From Nonomuraea muscovyensis (GTDB taxonomy: Bacteria; Actinomycetota; Actinomycetes; Streptosporangiales; Streptosporangiaceae), in NCBI RefSeq assembly GCF_014207745.1, contig NZ_JACHJB010000001.1:2046001-2110000 (forward strand): a DNA stretch of 64,000 nucleotides. The letters run 5' to 3'. A model generated the notes under the pieces. The model ran no database searches. It was given only the letters and a program-made list of their open reading frames with translations, and was not told the origin of the DNA. This document shows, piece after piece, positions 8,888-17,880 of this stretch. Position numbers and translations under genes: made by a program. Position 1 is the stretch's first letter; every line of letters starts with the position of its first letter.

Positions 8888-9325
8888 GTGGATATTGAGT
8901 TCTCGTTGGCACTGCCCCGGGACGCCATCGGCATACCGATGGTCAGGCGAGTGCTCGGCGATGCGATGCGGTCGCTCAACGTGAGCGAGACCTGCATCTC
9001 CGACATGCTGCTCGCCGTCTCCGAGGCGTGCTCCAACGCGGTGCGGCACGGGGGGCCCGCCAACCGCTACGAGGTGTCGGCGTCGATCGGTTACGGCCGC
9101 TGCGACGTGCGCGTGGCCGACAGCGGCGGCGGGCTGCCGTCGATGCCGCTGCACTTCCCGCCCCCCGACACCGAGAACGGCCGCGGCCTGCTGATCATGC
9201 GGTCGGTGGTCGACGAGATCTCCTTCGGCATCACCCCGGGTCGTGGCACCACGGTCCACCTGCGCAAGCAGCTCGCCTGGGACGACGAGGCCGACGCCCG
9301 CCCCCGCCAGCTCGCCGCAGTCTGA
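8888..9325 (+). CDS. Anti-sigma-factor-like ATP-binding protein (HATPase_c_2)
   Basis: A 145-residue single-domain GHKL ATPase of the SpoIIAB/RsbW type. The N box (EACSNAVRHGG, ~residues 46-56), G1 box (DSGGGLP, ~79-85) and G2-like box (GRGLLIMRSVV, ~99-109) are visible. Such proteins bind or phosphorylate anti-anti-sigma factors or, in actinomycetes, act in uncharacterised partner switches. No sigma factor or anti-sigma antagonist is adjacent, so this is an orphan switch component embedded between purS and purQ. Start GTG 8888 is preceded by GGAGGAG. The upstream ~170 bp (8717-8887) are AT-rich for this genome and contain the small hairpin CCCCG-ATTTCA-CGGGG. Confidence 0.88.
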   Translation: MDIEFSLALPRDAIGIPMVRRVLGDAMRSLNVSETCISDMLLAVSEACSNAVRHGGPANRYEVSASIGYGRCDVRVADSGGGLPSMPLHFPPPDTENGRGLLIMRSVVDEISFGITPGRGTTVHLRKQLAWDDEADARPRQLAAV

Positions 9326-9429
9326 CCTCCCGGCGGTGTGCATCCGGCCGCACCCGATAACCTGGGAGGACCGCCCCCGTCCACCCCGAGGCGACGGTGG
9401 CGTGCGCATCCTCGAAGGGGACGACTGTC

Positions 9430-10113
9430 ATGAGCGCTGCCCGTGTGGGCATTGTCACGTTTCCAGGCACACTCGACGACCAGGACGCCGCCAGAGCCGT
9501 GCACCTCGTGGGCGCCCAGGCGGTCCCGCTGTGGCACGCCGACCACGACCTCAAGAAGGTCGACGCGGTGTTCCTGCCTGGCGGTTTCTCCTACGGCGAC
9601 TACCTCCGCTGCGGCGCCATCTCGCGGTTCGCGCCGCTGATGGAGGAGCTCATCCCGGCCGCCCGCGCGGGCCTGCCCGTGCTGGGCACCTGCAACGGGT
9701 TCCAGATCCTGTGCGAGGCGCACCTGCTGCCGGGCGCGCTGACCCGCAACGCCTCCCTCCACTACGTCTGCCGTGACCAGCGGGTCCGCATCGAGCAGAC
9801 CGACACGGCCTGGACCTCGTCGTTCGCGACCGGCCAGGAGATCGTGCTGCCGATCAAGCACGGCGAGGGCCGCTACGTGGCCTCCGCCGAGACGCTGGCC
9901 GAGCTGGAGGCCGACGGCCGCGTGGTGGTGCGCTACGTCGGTGGCAACCCCAACGGCTCCATGAACGACATCGCGGGCATCCGCAACGAGGCGGGCAACG
10001 TGGTCGGCCTCATGCCGCACCCCGAGCACGCCGTCGAGGAGCTGGTCGGCGCCCCGAGCACCGACGGCCTCGGCTTCTTCACCTCCATCCTCAAGAAGCT
10101 GGTGAACGCATGA
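9430..10113 (+). CDS. purQ: Phosphoribosylformylglycinamidine synthase subunit PurQ (glutaminase)
   Basis: A 227-residue class I glutamine amidotransferase that supplies ammonia to PurL. It shows the N-terminal [15 protein letters not shown], the oxyanion segment [15 protein letters not shown], the nucleophile elbow [10 protein letters not shown] with the catalytic Cys (~residue 87) and, near the C-terminus, the catalytic His/Glu motif [12 protein letters not shown]. Start ATG 9430 is chosen because an A/G-rich segment (GAAGGGGA) precedes it and the protein then begins just before the first beta strand. The stop overlaps the purL start by ATGA. Confidence 0.95.
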   Translation: MSAARVGIVTFPGTLDDQDAARAVHLVGAQAVPLWHADHDLKKVDAVFLPGGFSYGDYLRCGAISRFAPLMEELIPAARAGLPVLGTCNGFQILCEAHLLPGALTRNASLHYVCRDQRVRIEQTDTAWTSSFATGQEIVLPIKHGEGRYVASAETLAELEADGRVVVRYVGGNPNGSMNDIAGIRNEAGNVVGLMPHPEHAVEELVGAPSTDGLGFFTSILKKLVNA

Positions 10114-12362
10114 GCACCGACTCCGTCAAGCGGGCCGAAAGCACTCCCGACGAGCCGATGCCCTTCGCCGAGCTGGGGATGAAGCAGGACGAGTACGACC
10201 GGGTCAAGGAGATCCTCGGCCGCCGTCCCACCGGTTCCGAGCTGGCCATCTACAGCGTCATGTGGTCCGAGCACTGCTCGTACAAGTCGTCCAAGGTGCA
10301 CCTGCGGCAGTTCGCCACCAAGGCGCCCGAGTCCGAGGCACTGCTCGTCGGCATGGGCGAGAACGCCGGCGTGGTCGACATCGGCGACGGCTGGGCCGCC
10401 ACGTTCAAGATCGAGTCGCACAACCACCCGTCCTACGTCGAGCCGCACCAGGGCGCGGCCACGGGCGTGGGCGGCATCGTGCGCGACATCATGTCGATGG
10501 GCGCCCGCCCGATCGCGGTGATGGACTCGCTGCGGTTCGGCGCGGCCGACGCCGTGGACACCCGGCGGGTGCTGCCGGGCGTGGTCGAGGGCATCAGCCA
10601 CTACGGCAACTGCCTGGGCCTGCCCAACATCGGCGGCGAGGTCGTCTTCGACCCCTGCTACATCGGCAACCCGCTGGTCAACGCGCTCTGCGTGGGCTTG
10701 CTGCGCAAGGACCAGATCAAGCTGGCCACGGCGCCCGGCCCCGGCAACAAGGTGGTGCTGTTCGGCGCCTCGACCGGCCCCGACGGCATCGGCGGCGCGT
10801 CGGTGCTGGCCAGCGCGACGTTCGAGGACGAGTCGCACGCCAAGCGGCCCGCCGTGCAGGTGGGCGACCCGTTCATGGAGAAGCTGCTCATCGAGTGCTG
10901 CCTGGAGCTGTACACGGCCGACGTGGTCGTCGGCATCCAGGACCTCGGCGCGGCCGGCGTCTCCTGCGCCACCACCGAGCTGGCCGCCAAGGGCACCGGC
11001 GGCATGCACGTGGACCTCAACCTGGTGCCGCTCCGCGACCCGTCGCTCAGGCCTGAGGAGATCCTCATGAGCGAGTCGCAGGAGCGCATGATGGCGGTCG
11101 TCCGCCCCGACGACATCCCGGCGTTCATGGCGATCTGCCAGAAGTGGGACGTCCCGGCCACCGTCATCGGCGAGGTGACCGACACCGGGCGCCTGGTGAT
11201 GACGTGGGACGACGAGGTGATCGTCGACATCCCGCCGGGCACCGCCGCCGACGACGGCCCCGTCTACGAGCGCCCCTTCCACGAGCCCGCCGGGCAGGCC
11301 GCGCTCAACGCCGACGCCCCCGACCGGCTGGAGCGCCCCGACGACCTGCGGGCCGCCCTGCTGCGGCTGCTCGGCTCGCCCAACCTGGCCTCCCGCGAGT
11401 GGGTGACCTCCCAGTACGACCGCTACGTCCGCTCCAACACGGTGCTGGCGCAGCCGGCCGACGCCGGGATGCTGCGTGTGCACGAGGCGATGGACGGCGC
11501 CGAGCCGACGACCCGCGGCATCGCGCTGGCCACCGACGGCAACGGCCGCTACGCCAAGCTCGACCCGTACGCGGGGGCGCAGCTCGCGCTGGCCGAGGCC
11601 TACCGCAACGTCGCCGTGACCGGCGCGCAGCCGCTGGCCGTGACCAACTGCCTCAACTTCGGCTCCCCCGAGGACCCGGAGGTCATGTGGCAGTTCGCCG
11701 AGGCGGTGCGCGGCCTGGCCGATGCCTGCCGGATCCTCGGCGTGCCGGTCACCGGCGGCAACGTGTCCTTCTACAACCAGACCGGCTCCACCGCCATCAA
11801 CCCCACCCCGGTCGTGGGCGTGCTCGGCGTGATCGACGACGTGGCCAAGCGCGTCGGCTCGGGCTTCACCGCCGAGGGGCTGCGGGTGGCGCTGCTCGGC
11901 GAGACCCGGGAGGAGTTCGGCGGCTCGGAGTGGGCGCACGTCGCCCACGGCCACCTCGGCGGCCTGCCGCCCGTGGCCGACCTGGCGGCCGAGCAGGCCC
12001 TGGCGGCCGTCATGGTGGAGGCGGCCCGGCGCGGGCTCGTCGAGGGCTCCCACGACCTGTCCGACGGCGGCCTGGGGGTCGCGCTGGCCGAGGCGTGCCT
12101 GGCCCGCGGCGTCGGCGCCACGGTGACGCTCACCGGCGACCCGTTCACCGCGCTGTTCAGCGAGTCGGCGGCCAGGGCGCTGGTGGCGGTCCGGCCGGAG
12201 GCGTTCGAGGAGTTCGCCGCGCTGTGCGCCCGGCACGACGTCCCCTGCTACGGGCTCGGCACGACGGGCGGCTCGTCGCTCGTCGTGGAGGGAGTGCTGG
12301 ACGTGCCGGTCGCCGACCTGCGCGACAAGCACGCGGCCACGTTGCCGGCCCTGTTCGGCTGA
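10110..12362 (+). CDS. purL: Phosphoribosylformylglycinamidine synthase subunit PurL
   Basis: A 750-residue small-type PurL (ATP-dependent FGAM synthase). The N-terminal half has [14 protein letters not shown] and [20 protein letters not shown] with the conserved active-site His, followed by [21 protein letters not shown]; the second half repeats the AIRS-like fold with [18 protein letters not shown] and [14 protein letters not shown]. The length is normal for the PurSQL system, which lacks the fused glutaminase of enterobacterial PurL. Translation is coupled to purQ by a 4-bp overlap. A hairpin plus a 16-bp tandem-repeat array follows the stop. Confidence 0.96.
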   Translation: MSTDSVKRAESTPDEPMPFAELGMKQDEYDRVKEILGRRPTGSELAIYSVMWSEHCSYKSSKVHLRQFATKAPESEALLVGMGENAGVVDIGDGWAATFKIESHNHPSYVEPHQGAATGVGGIVRDIMSMGARPIAVMDSLRFGAADAVDTRRVLPGVVEGISHYGNCLGLPNIGGEVVFDPCYIGNPLVNALCVGLLRKDQIKLATAPGPGNKVVLFGASTGPDGIGGASVLASATFEDESHAKRPAVQVGDPFMEKLLIECCLELYTADVVVGIQDLGAAGVSCATTELAAKGTGGMHVDLNLVPLRDPSLRPEEILMSESQERMMAVVRPDDIPAFMAICQKWDVPATVIGEVTDTGRLVMTWDDEVIVDIPPGTAADDGPVYERPFHEPAGQAALNADAPDRLERPDDLRAALLRLLGSPNLASREWVTSQYDRYVRSNTVLAQPADAGMLRVHEAMDGAEPTTRGIALATDGNGRYAKLDPYAGAQLALAEAYRNVAVTGAQPLAVTNCLNFGSPEDPEVMWQFAEAVRGLADACRILGVPVTGGNVSFYNQTGSTAINPTPVVGVLGVIDDVAKRVGSGFTAEGLRVALLGETREEFGGSEWAHVAHGHLGGLPPVADLAAEQALAAVMVEAARRGLVEGSHDLSDGGLGVALAEACLARGVGATVTLTGDPFTALFSESAARALVAVRPEAFEEFAALCARHDVPCYGLGTTGGSSLVVEGVLDVPVADLRDKHAATLPALFG

Positions 12363-12373
12363 CGGATTCTCGC

Positions 12374-12412
12374 GAAAGGGCCGGCACGGGGGTTTCCGCG
12401 CCGGCCTTTCCC
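12374..12412 (+). terminator. Terminator-like hairpin after purL
   Basis: GAAAGGGCCGGC (12374-12385) pairs with GCCGGCCTTTC (12400-12410) with one bulged G; a loop of about 14 nt separates the arms. The right arm is also the first unit of the tandem repeat that follows, so several alternative right arms exist. Confidence 0.6.
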
Positions 12413-12492
12413 GCGCCGGCCCATTCCCGTGTCGGCCCTTTCGCGCGCCGGTCCATTCGCGCGCCGGTCCTTTCCCGTGCCGGTCCTTTCCC
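12398..12492. repeat. Six-unit 16-bp tandem repeat between purL and the cyclase gene
   Basis: Six imperfect units start at about 12398, 12413, 12429, 12445, 12461 and 12477; the first is 15 bp and the others 16 bp. The consensus is G(C/T)G(C/T)CGG(C/T)C(C/T)(T/A)TTC(C/G)C. The unique upstream arm at 12374-12390 is complementary to the units, best to the sixth (17 positions with one mismatch). No coding frame fits the array. Confidence 0.85.
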
Positions 12493-12578
12493 GTGAGGCT
12501 CGACCGGCCGGCGTCACGTGACGTGTCAAAACATCGGCAGTGCGTAAAAGGACGCGGTGTGCCGTCTCGCCGGCCGTG

Positions 12579-12591
12579 GATAATCGGGACC
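12579..12591 (+). promoter_or_regulatory. Leaderless-type -10 of the cyclase gene
   Basis: GATAAT (12579-12584) lies exactly 7 nt before the GTG start at 12592, the spacing expected when the transcript begins at the start codon. No Shine-Dalgarno sequence is present. I see no convincing -35 hexamer. Confidence 0.55.
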
Positions 12592-14631
12592 GTGCCGACG
12601 GAAAGTCCCTACCTCCCTCCCGCCACGCAGCCGGTCCGGGGAGTCGTCTGGGCCATCCACCTTGTGCTGCCCATGCTGGGGCTCTGGCTGCTGCTGGCCG
12701 AGCCCGACCTGAACATCGAGTGGCACCACAACCCCAGCCACTTCTGGATGATCCTCGCCGTGGCCGGCGTCAACGTGGCGCTCGGCATGCTGATCAGCGA
12801 GGCGTCGCGCCGCAGGCAGGACGCCCGCCTGTTCCTGGTGTCGATGGTGTTCCTGGCCAGCGCCGGCTTCTTCTTCATGCACGGGCTGGCCACGCCGACC
12901 ATCATCCTGCCCACCGGTTCGCTGGGGTTCGACCTCGGCCAGCAGGTCGGGCTGACGATCGCGGCGGGGTTCGCGTTCGCCTCGGCGCTCCCCCTGGGCG
13001 AGCGGGCGGCGCGGACCGTGCTGTCCGCCCAGCACGTGATCCGGGGCGTCCTCGTCGGATTCATGATCATCTGGGGGCTCGCCTCCCTGATCGACGGGCT
13101 CACCCCGCTCAGCTCGCCACCGCTGGGCGGCTACCACACCTGGGTGGCCTGGGCGGCGGTGCCCGGCCTGGCCCTGTACGTCGCGGCGACGATGATGACG
13201 TTCCGGCTGCACCGCAACCGGCCGTCGGCCATGCTGGTCAGCCTGCTCACGGCGTACGCGCTGCTCGCCGAGACCATGGTCGCCGGGATGTCGCAGCTCA
13301 ACTGGCACCTGACGTGGTGGCTGTGGCACGTGCTGCTCACGTTCGCCTTCGGGTTCGTCGCCTACAGCGCCTACCTGCAGTTCAGGCGTGAGGGATCGAG
13401 CGCGGGCCTGTTCGACTCGGTGGCGCTGTCGGCGACCGTGGCCCGCATCCGGCAGCAGTACGACGAGGCGCTGGAGGAGCTGGTCGAGCACGTACGGCGG
13501 GGCGAGCCGATGGCGGCGACCCGGCTGTCGGGCAAGTTCCGGCTCAACGAGGGCCAGGCGGCGGTCCTCGACCGGGCCGGCCAGGCGCTGGCGAACGAGC
13601 GGGAGCTGTCCGAACGCCTGGGCGCCCTGGTCGCCGTGAGCGCCCACACCCGGGTCGGCCTGCCGGAGACCGAGCTGCTGGCCGGCGCGCTGGAGCGGGT
13701 GCGCCAGGCGTTCGGCGACGTGCGGATCGGCCTGGTGTCCGAGGGCCGCACCCACATCGGCTCGCGCACGTACACCTTCGACGGCGACGAGCCCGTCCGG
13801 CGCGGTGAGCTGCTGGCCTTCCCGCTGACCGTGAAGGGCCGGCCGGCCGGGGCGCTGGAGGTGCCGGTCGGCCGCACCCCGCAGGACGAGGCGCTGGCCG
13901 CCACCCTGGCCGGGCAGCTCTCCCTCTCGCTCGAGAACGCCCGCCTCTACCAGGAGCTCGACACCCTCTTCCGGCAGTACATGTCACCTGACGTGGCCCA
14001 GGCCCTGCTCGCCGACCCCTCGCAGGCGGCGCTCGGCGGGCAGCTCAAGGAGCTGACCGCGCTCTTCGCCGACCTGAAGGGCTTCACGTCGTTCTCCGAG
14101 CAGGTGACGCCCGGCGAGATCGTCGAGATGCTCAACCGCTACCACACGGCCGCCGTGCCCTGCATCCTCGACAACGGCGGCACGATCGTGCAGTTCGTCG
14201 GCGACGCGCTGCTGGCCCTGTTCAACGCCCCGGCGACGCAGAGCGACCACGCCGCGGCCGCCTGCCGGGCGGCGCTGGCCATGCAGCGGGCCGCCGCCGA
14301 GATCGCCGAGGAGGCGGCGTGGCAGCGGGCGGGCGACGTGGCGTGGCCGACGTTCCGGGTCGGGGTCAACACCGGGCCCGCGCTCGTGGGCAACATCGGC
14401 AGCCCGCAGCTTCGCGGCTTCAACGCGATGGGCGACTGCGTGAACGTGGCCGCCAGGCTCCAGGCGCTGGCCGAGCCCGGCACCGTCGTGATCGGCGAGA
14501 CGACGCTCAAGCAGCTCGGCCGCGGCGCCAAGGCCACCCCCCTGGGCAGGCTGGCCCTCAAGGGCAAGGAGGAGAAGGTCGCCGCGTACGTCCTGACAGA
14601 GCTGCCGCAACCGCTTCGGGAGCTGCCGTAA
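12592..14631 (+). CDS. Membrane class III adenylate/guanylate cyclase
   Basis: A 679-residue protein with about seven transmembrane helices in residues 15-265, a coiled/linker segment, a weak GAF-like region (~350-440) and a class III cyclase catalytic domain (~470-670). Both metal-binding aspartates are present (LTALFADLKGFTSFSEQ and IVQFVGDALLALFNAP), as is FNAMGDCVNVAARLQ. The purine-specifying positions read Gln (VQFVGD, usually Lys in adenylate cyclases) and Asn (GFNAMGD, usually Asp/Thr), so the product could be cAMP, cGMP or both. The start GTG 12592 is chosen from the -10/start spacing; an in-frame codon at 12493 would run through the repeat array. The Crp-type receptor gene follows 59 bp later, which makes this a synthesis/response pair. 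Confidence 0.88.
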   Translation: MPTESPYLPPATQPVRGVVWAIHLVLPMLGLWLLLAEPDLNIEWHHNPSHFWMILAVAGVNVALGMLISEASRRRQDARLFLVSMVFLASAGFFFMHGLATPTIILPTGSLGFDLGQQVGLTIAAGFAFASALPLGERAARTVLSAQHVIRGVLVGFMIIWGLASLIDGLTPLSSPPLGGYHTWVAWAAVPGLALYVAATMMTFRLHRNRPSAMLVSLLTAYALLAETMVAGMSQLNWHLTWWLWHVLLTFAFGFVAYSAYLQFRREGSSAGLFDSVALSATVARIRQQYDEALEELVEHVRRGEPMAATRLSGKFRLNEGQAAVLDRAGQALANERELSERLGALVAVSAHTRVGLPETELLAGALERVRQAFGDVRIGLVSEGRTHIGSRTYTFDGDEPVRRGELLAFPLTVKGRPAGALEVPVGRTPQDEALAATLAGQLSLSLENARLYQELDTLFRQYMSPDVAQALLADPSQAALGGQLKELTALFADLKGFTSFSEQVTPGEIVEMLNRYHTAAVPCILDNGGTIVQFVGDALLALFNAPATQSDHAAAACRAALAMQRAAAEIAEEAAWQRAGDVAWPTFRVGVNTGPALVGNIGSPQLRGFNAMGDCVNVAARLQALAEPGTVVIGETTLKQLGRGAKATPLGRLALKGKEEKVAAYVLTELPQPLRELP

Positions 14632-14677
14632 CACGGTTGCGTCGGTTTGTGACGTGAAAGGCGGCGGGCCGGGCCGC

Positions 14678-14690
14678 CATAATCAGGCGC
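14678..14690 (+). promoter_or_regulatory. Leaderless-type -10 of the Crp-family gene
   Basis: CATAAT (14678-14683) is 7 nt upstream of ATG 14691. The element and its spacing closely match those before the cyclase gene (GATAATC versus CATAATC), suggesting the two genes use the same class of promoter. Confidence 0.55.
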
Positions 14691-15353
14691 ATGAACCCTG
14701 AGGCCGGCGAGTTCCTCTCCATGCTCACCTCCGACGAGGTCGACGCCCTGCGCGCCGCGGGCCGGCCGCGCCGGTGGGAGCGCGGCGCCACCGTGATGTC
14801 GGAGGGCGACACCTCCGACTGGGTCCTCGTGCTGACCGAGGGCCGGGTCAAGGTCTCCTCGCACACGAGCAGCGGCACCGAGGTGGTGCTGGCCGTACGC
14901 GGTCCGGGCGGCCTGATCGGCGAGATGTCGTCCATCGACGGCTCGCCCCGGTCGGCGACCGTGACCGCGCTGGAGCCCATCGCGGGCGTGGTGATCCGCG
15001 ACTTCGCCGCGTTCCTGCAGGCGCACGGGCGGGTGGCGGTGCTGCTCCTGCGGCTGGTCACGGAGCGGCTGCGCGACTCCGACCGCAAGCGCATCGAGTA
15101 CGGCGCGTACGACACCACCGGCCGGGTCGCGACGCGGCTGCTGGAGCTGGCCGACCGCTACGGCGAGCAGACCAACGGCGGGGTGCGCGTGGCCCTGCCG
15201 CTCTCCCAGGACGAGCTGGCCGGCTGGACCGGCGCCTCGCGCGAGGCGGTGAGCAAGGCGCTGCGGAGCCTGCGCGACCGCGGCCTCATCGAGACCGGAA
15301 GGCGCCGCGTGGTGATCCACGACGTGGAGGGGTTGCGCAAGCGGGCCCGCTGA
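14691..15353 (+). CDS. Crp/Fnr family transcriptional regulator
   Basis: A 220-residue regulator with an N-terminal cyclic-nucleotide-binding domain (residues ~10-125) and a C-terminal winged helix (~145-215). The phosphate-binding cassette LIGEMSSIDGSPRSATV keeps the Gly-Glu and Arg-Ser pairs that bind cyclic nucleotide in CRP. The HTH is LSQDELAGWTGASREAVSKA. No Cys cluster is present, so it is not an Fnr-type oxygen sensor. Position directly behind a nucleotide cyclase gene supports a local cNMP signalling pair. It may also affect the MFS gene that starts 6 bp later. Confidence 0.93.
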   Translation: MNPEAGEFLSMLTSDEVDALRAAGRPRRWERGATVMSEGDTSDWVLVLTEGRVKVSSHTSSGTEVVLAVRGPGGLIGEMSSIDGSPRSATVTALEPIAGVVIRDFAAFLQAHGRVAVLLLRLVTERLRDSDRKRIEYGAYDTTGRVATRLLELADRYGEQTNGGVRVALPLSQDELAGWTGASREAVSKALRSLRDRGLIETGRRRVVIHDVEGLRKRAR

Positions 15354-15358
15354 CCGTC

Positions 15359-16804
15359 GTGCCCTCCCCCGAACACGGGCCCGCCCACCGGGCCCGGCTG
15401 CGCTACGCCTGGCGCGTGTGCTCGGTCACCAGCCTGGGGCTGGTGCTCATCGGCATCGCCGGCAGCACGCTCAACGTGGCGCTGCCGGCGGTCGTGCGCC
15501 ACTTCTCGGCCGACCCGTTCCAGTCGGGCTGGATCCTGCTGTCGTTCCTGCTGGTGAACACCGCGTGCCTGGTGCTATTCGGCCGCGTCGCCGACCTGGT
15601 CGGGCGGCGGGAGGTCTACCTGGCGGGCTTCGCGCTGTTCACGGTGGCGTCGCTGCTGGCCGGGCTGTCGCCGGACGTGTGGTTCCTGGTGGCGATGCGG
15701 GTCGTGCAGGCGGTCGGGGCGGCGATGATCCTGGCCAACGGCACGGTCATCATCACCGACGCGTTCCCGCCCGAGCGGCTCAGCCAGGGGATGGGCGTCT
15801 ACATCGGCACGCTGTCCGTGGCGCAGCTCGCCGGACCGACGCTGGGCGGCCTGATCGCCGAGACGGCCGGCTGGCAGTGGATCTTCTGGGTGAACGTGCC
15901 CGCCGGCGTGGTGGCGCTGGCGTGGGGCACCGTGACGCTGCGGAGGGTGCCGCCGGGCCCGAAGCAGCCGGTGGACGCGCTGGGCAACGCACTGGTGTTC
16001 GCGGCGCTGTCGGCGCTGCTGCTGGCGCTGTCCGAGGCGGGCTCGCGCGGTCCGTCGAGCCCGGTGGCGGTGGCCGGGGCGGTCGTCTTCGCGGCGCTGG
16101 TGCCGGCCGTGGTGCTGGTGGAGCGCCGGGCCTCGCACCCGGTGCTGGACGCGCGGCTGTTCGGCGGGCGGATGCTGGCCTTCGCCAACCTGGCGTCGTT
16201 CTGCAACGCGCTGGCGCGGGCGTCGCTCGTCCTGGTCGTGGCGCTGTACTTCCAGGCGGCACGGGGCGTGGACGCGTTCACGGCCGGGCTGAGCGTGCTG
16301 CCGGTGCCGGTGGGCATGGCCGTGGCCTCGCCGGTCGCGGGAGCGCTGGGGCGGCGGGTGCCGGCGTACGCGCTGTCGGTGGGCGGCTCGCTGCTGAGCA
16401 CGGCCGGGCTGGGCGTCCTGCTGCTGTCCGCCGGGGCCGGCACGCCGTACTGGGTGGTGGGCGTGGGGCTCTTCGTGGCCGGCTGCGGCAGCGGCGCGTT
16501 CCTCACCGGCAACACCACGCAGGTCATGCAGGGGCTGCCCGCCGGAGGGCTGGGCGTGGTGAACGGGTTCCGGCTGATGGTGATGAACGTGGGCGTCGTG
16601 CTCAGCGTGGGCCTGTCGCTGAGCGTCCTGGCCGGCTCGGTCGGGCCGGAGCTGGGTGCCCAGGTGTACGCGGGGACGCTGTCCACGCTGTCGCCAGTGG
16701 CCGTGGAGCAGCTCATGGACGGCTTCCGGCGGACGTACGCGGTGCTGTGCGCGGTGGCGCTCACCGGGGCCGTCCTCGCCGCCCTGGCCCGGTCGGACCG
16801 CTGA
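15359..16804 (+). CDS. MFS transporter, DHA2 (14-TM) type
   Basis: A 481-residue drug:H+ antiporter-like permease with about 14 hydrophobic segments. Typical signatures: STLNVALPAVVRHF in TM1, FGRVADLVGRREVYLAGFAL between TM2 and TM3 (motif A), and GPTLGGLIAETAGWQWIFWVNVP in TM5 and after (motif C plus the DHA2 loop). The substrate is unknown. GTG 15359 is taken as start, 6 bp after the crp stop; the first residues PSPEHGPAHRARLRYAWRV lead directly into TM1. Probably cotranscribed with the Crp-family gene. The stop overlaps an inverted repeat that belongs to the following small gene. Confidence 0.88.
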   Translation: MPSPEHGPAHRARLRYAWRVCSVTSLGLVLIGIAGSTLNVALPAVVRHFSADPFQSGWILLSFLLVNTACLVLFGRVADLVGRREVYLAGFALFTVASLLAGLSPDVWFLVAMRVVQAVGAAMILANGTVIITDAFPPERLSQGMGVYIGTLSVAQLAGPTLGGLIAETAGWQWIFWVNVPAGVVALAWGTVTLRRVPPGPKQPVDALGNALVFAALSALLLALSEAGSRGPSSPVAVAGAVVFAALVPAVVLVERRASHPVLDARLFGGRMLAFANLASFCNALARASLVLVVALYFQAARGVDAFTAGLSVLPVPVGMAVASPVAGALGRRVPAYALSVGGSLLSTAGLGVLLLSAGAGTPYWVVGVGLFVAGCGSGAFLTGNTTQVMQGLPAGGLGVVNGFRLMVMNVGVVLSVGLSLSVLAGSVGPELGAQVYAGTLSTLSPVAVEQLMDGFRRTYAVLCAVALTGAVLAALARSDR

Positions 16805-16822
16805 CGTGTTACAGCTACGTCA
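16802..16822 (+). promoter_or_regulatory. Inverted repeat over the start of the ribbon-helix-helix gene
   Basis: TGACGT (16802-16807) and ACGTCA (16817-16822) form a 6-bp inverted repeat with a 9-bp spacer that ends on the A of the start codon and includes a TACAGC -10-like hexamer. This is the expected place for an autorepressor operator. Confidence 0.5.
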
Positions 16823-17046
16823 TGGGAACTCTCAACGTTCGTACCGATGAGGCGATGGAGACCGCGCTGCGCGCCTTGGCGGGAGAGACGCGAAGCCGTT
16901 CCGAGGCCGTCCGCCACGCCCTGCTGCGCACGTACGAGGCAATGCTGATCGAGCAGGCCGCAGCCGACGCCGAGCGCTTGCGGAACGACTCTGATGACCA
17001 GGCCGAGATGCTGGCGATCCAGCGGTACGTGGGTGTAGCGGAGTGA
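16822..17046 (+). CDS. Ribbon-helix-helix (CopG/VapB-like) protein, orphan antitoxin candidate
   Basis: A 74-residue protein. The N-terminus MGTLNVRTDEAMETALRAL followed by RSRSEAVRHALLRTYEA fits a ribbon-helix-helix DNA-binding fold (strand, helix, helix); the acidic tail would be the partner-binding part of an antitoxin. No intact toxin gene follows. After the TGA the same frame stays open for 29 more codons (17047-17133; tail ending ADLDRALMLKLGLI) to another TGA, with coding-like third-position GC, so either the gene was longer and has been truncated by a nonsense change, or this is the stump of the toxin. Autoregulation through the upstream inverted repeat is likely. Confidence 0.75.
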   Translation: MGTLNVRTDEAMETALRALAGETRSRSEAVRHALLRTYEAMLIEQAAADAERLRNDSDDQAEMLAIQRYVGVAE

Positions 17047-17128
17047 TATTGGCTCGGCGGCTTCAAGGGCGCGCTCGAAGCGCACGAGGCCGCTGACCTC
17101 GATCGGGCACTGATGCTGAAGCTGGGCC

Positions 17129-17878
17129 TCATCTGAAGGCGCCGGCGAGGCGGGACTCGACGTCGCGGTAGCGGCTGACCGGGACGAGGTGGACGCCGTC
17201 GAAGGCGCCGGAGTCGCGGATGGCCAGCACCTGCTCGCACGCCGCCGCCACGCCCGCCATGCGGTCGGCCGCCACCCGGGCGACCAGGTCGTCCGGGATG
17301 TCGATGGCGGGGATCGCGGCGGCCATCCGGCGCGCGTGCGTCTCGCTGGCCAGCACCATGACGCCCGCATAGACCGGCACCTCGACCTGGTTGGCCTCGC
17401 GCCAGCGCAGCAGGGCCTCCAGCGAGAAGCTGACCTGGACGAACAGGAAGTCGGCCGCCCGCTTCCAGGCGGGCAGGGGCCGCAGGCCCGCCGCCGCGCC
17501 GATCCGGACGCCCGGCGAGAACTCTCTGGTCTCCTCGATCATCGACCGCACGGTCAGGTCACCGGCGCGGTTGCCGCTCGCCGGTTTGTCGCCGTGGACG
17601 AACAGGAACTCCTCCACGCCGTAGGCGGCGGCCGTCAGCAGGTCGCGGCGCAGGCCGAGGAGGTTGCGGTCGCGGGAGTTGAGGCAGGCGATGCTGCGCC
17701 CGCCCATGGCCTGCACCTCGTGCGCCACGGCCACGCTCGACACGGTCGCGCGCCCGATGTGGTTGTCGGGGATGAGGAACGAGTGCGCGATCGTGCTCAG
17801 GGTGCCGATCTGGTGGCGGACGCGCTTCAGGTCGGGCCTGGTCGGCGGTTCGATCTCGCACACGAGCTGGAACGTCAT
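17129..17878 (-). CDS. Methylenetetrahydrofolate reductase-like protein
   Basis: A 249-residue MetF/MTHFR-superfamily TIM-barrel protein (reduction of methylene- to methyl-tetrahydrofolate in true MetF). Visible signatures: the first strand LVCEIEPPTRPDLKR with the catalytic-type Glu, DNHIGRATVSS, a mid-barrel FLFVHGDKP, and FLFVQVSFSLEALLRW where the flavin/folate site lies. At 249 residues it is shorter than typical MetF (~290-300), so it may belong to a shorter actinobacterial subgroup with another role in one-carbon metabolism. Its start is 2 nt from the stop of the truncated tetR relic upstream, and the AGGAG of its ribosome-binding site lies inside that relic. Confidence 0.82.
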   Translation of the reverse strand: MTFQLVCEIEPPTRPDLKRVRHQIGTLSTIAHSFLIPDNHIGRATVSSVAVAHEVQAMGGRSIACLNSRDRNLLGLRRDLLTAAAYGVEEFLFVHGDKPASGNRAGDLTVRSMIEETREFSPGVRIGAAAGLRPLPAWKRAADFLFVQVSFSLEALLRWREANQVEVPVYAGVMVLASETHARRMAAAIPAIDIPDDLVARVAADRMAGVAAACEQVLAIRDSGAFDGVHLVPVSRYRDVESRLAGAFR

Positions 17879-17880
17879 GA

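Noticed and set aside
17044..17046. Selenocysteine or read-through at the RHH stop
   Set aside because: No SECIS-like element or selenoprotein context; truncation or relic is simpler.
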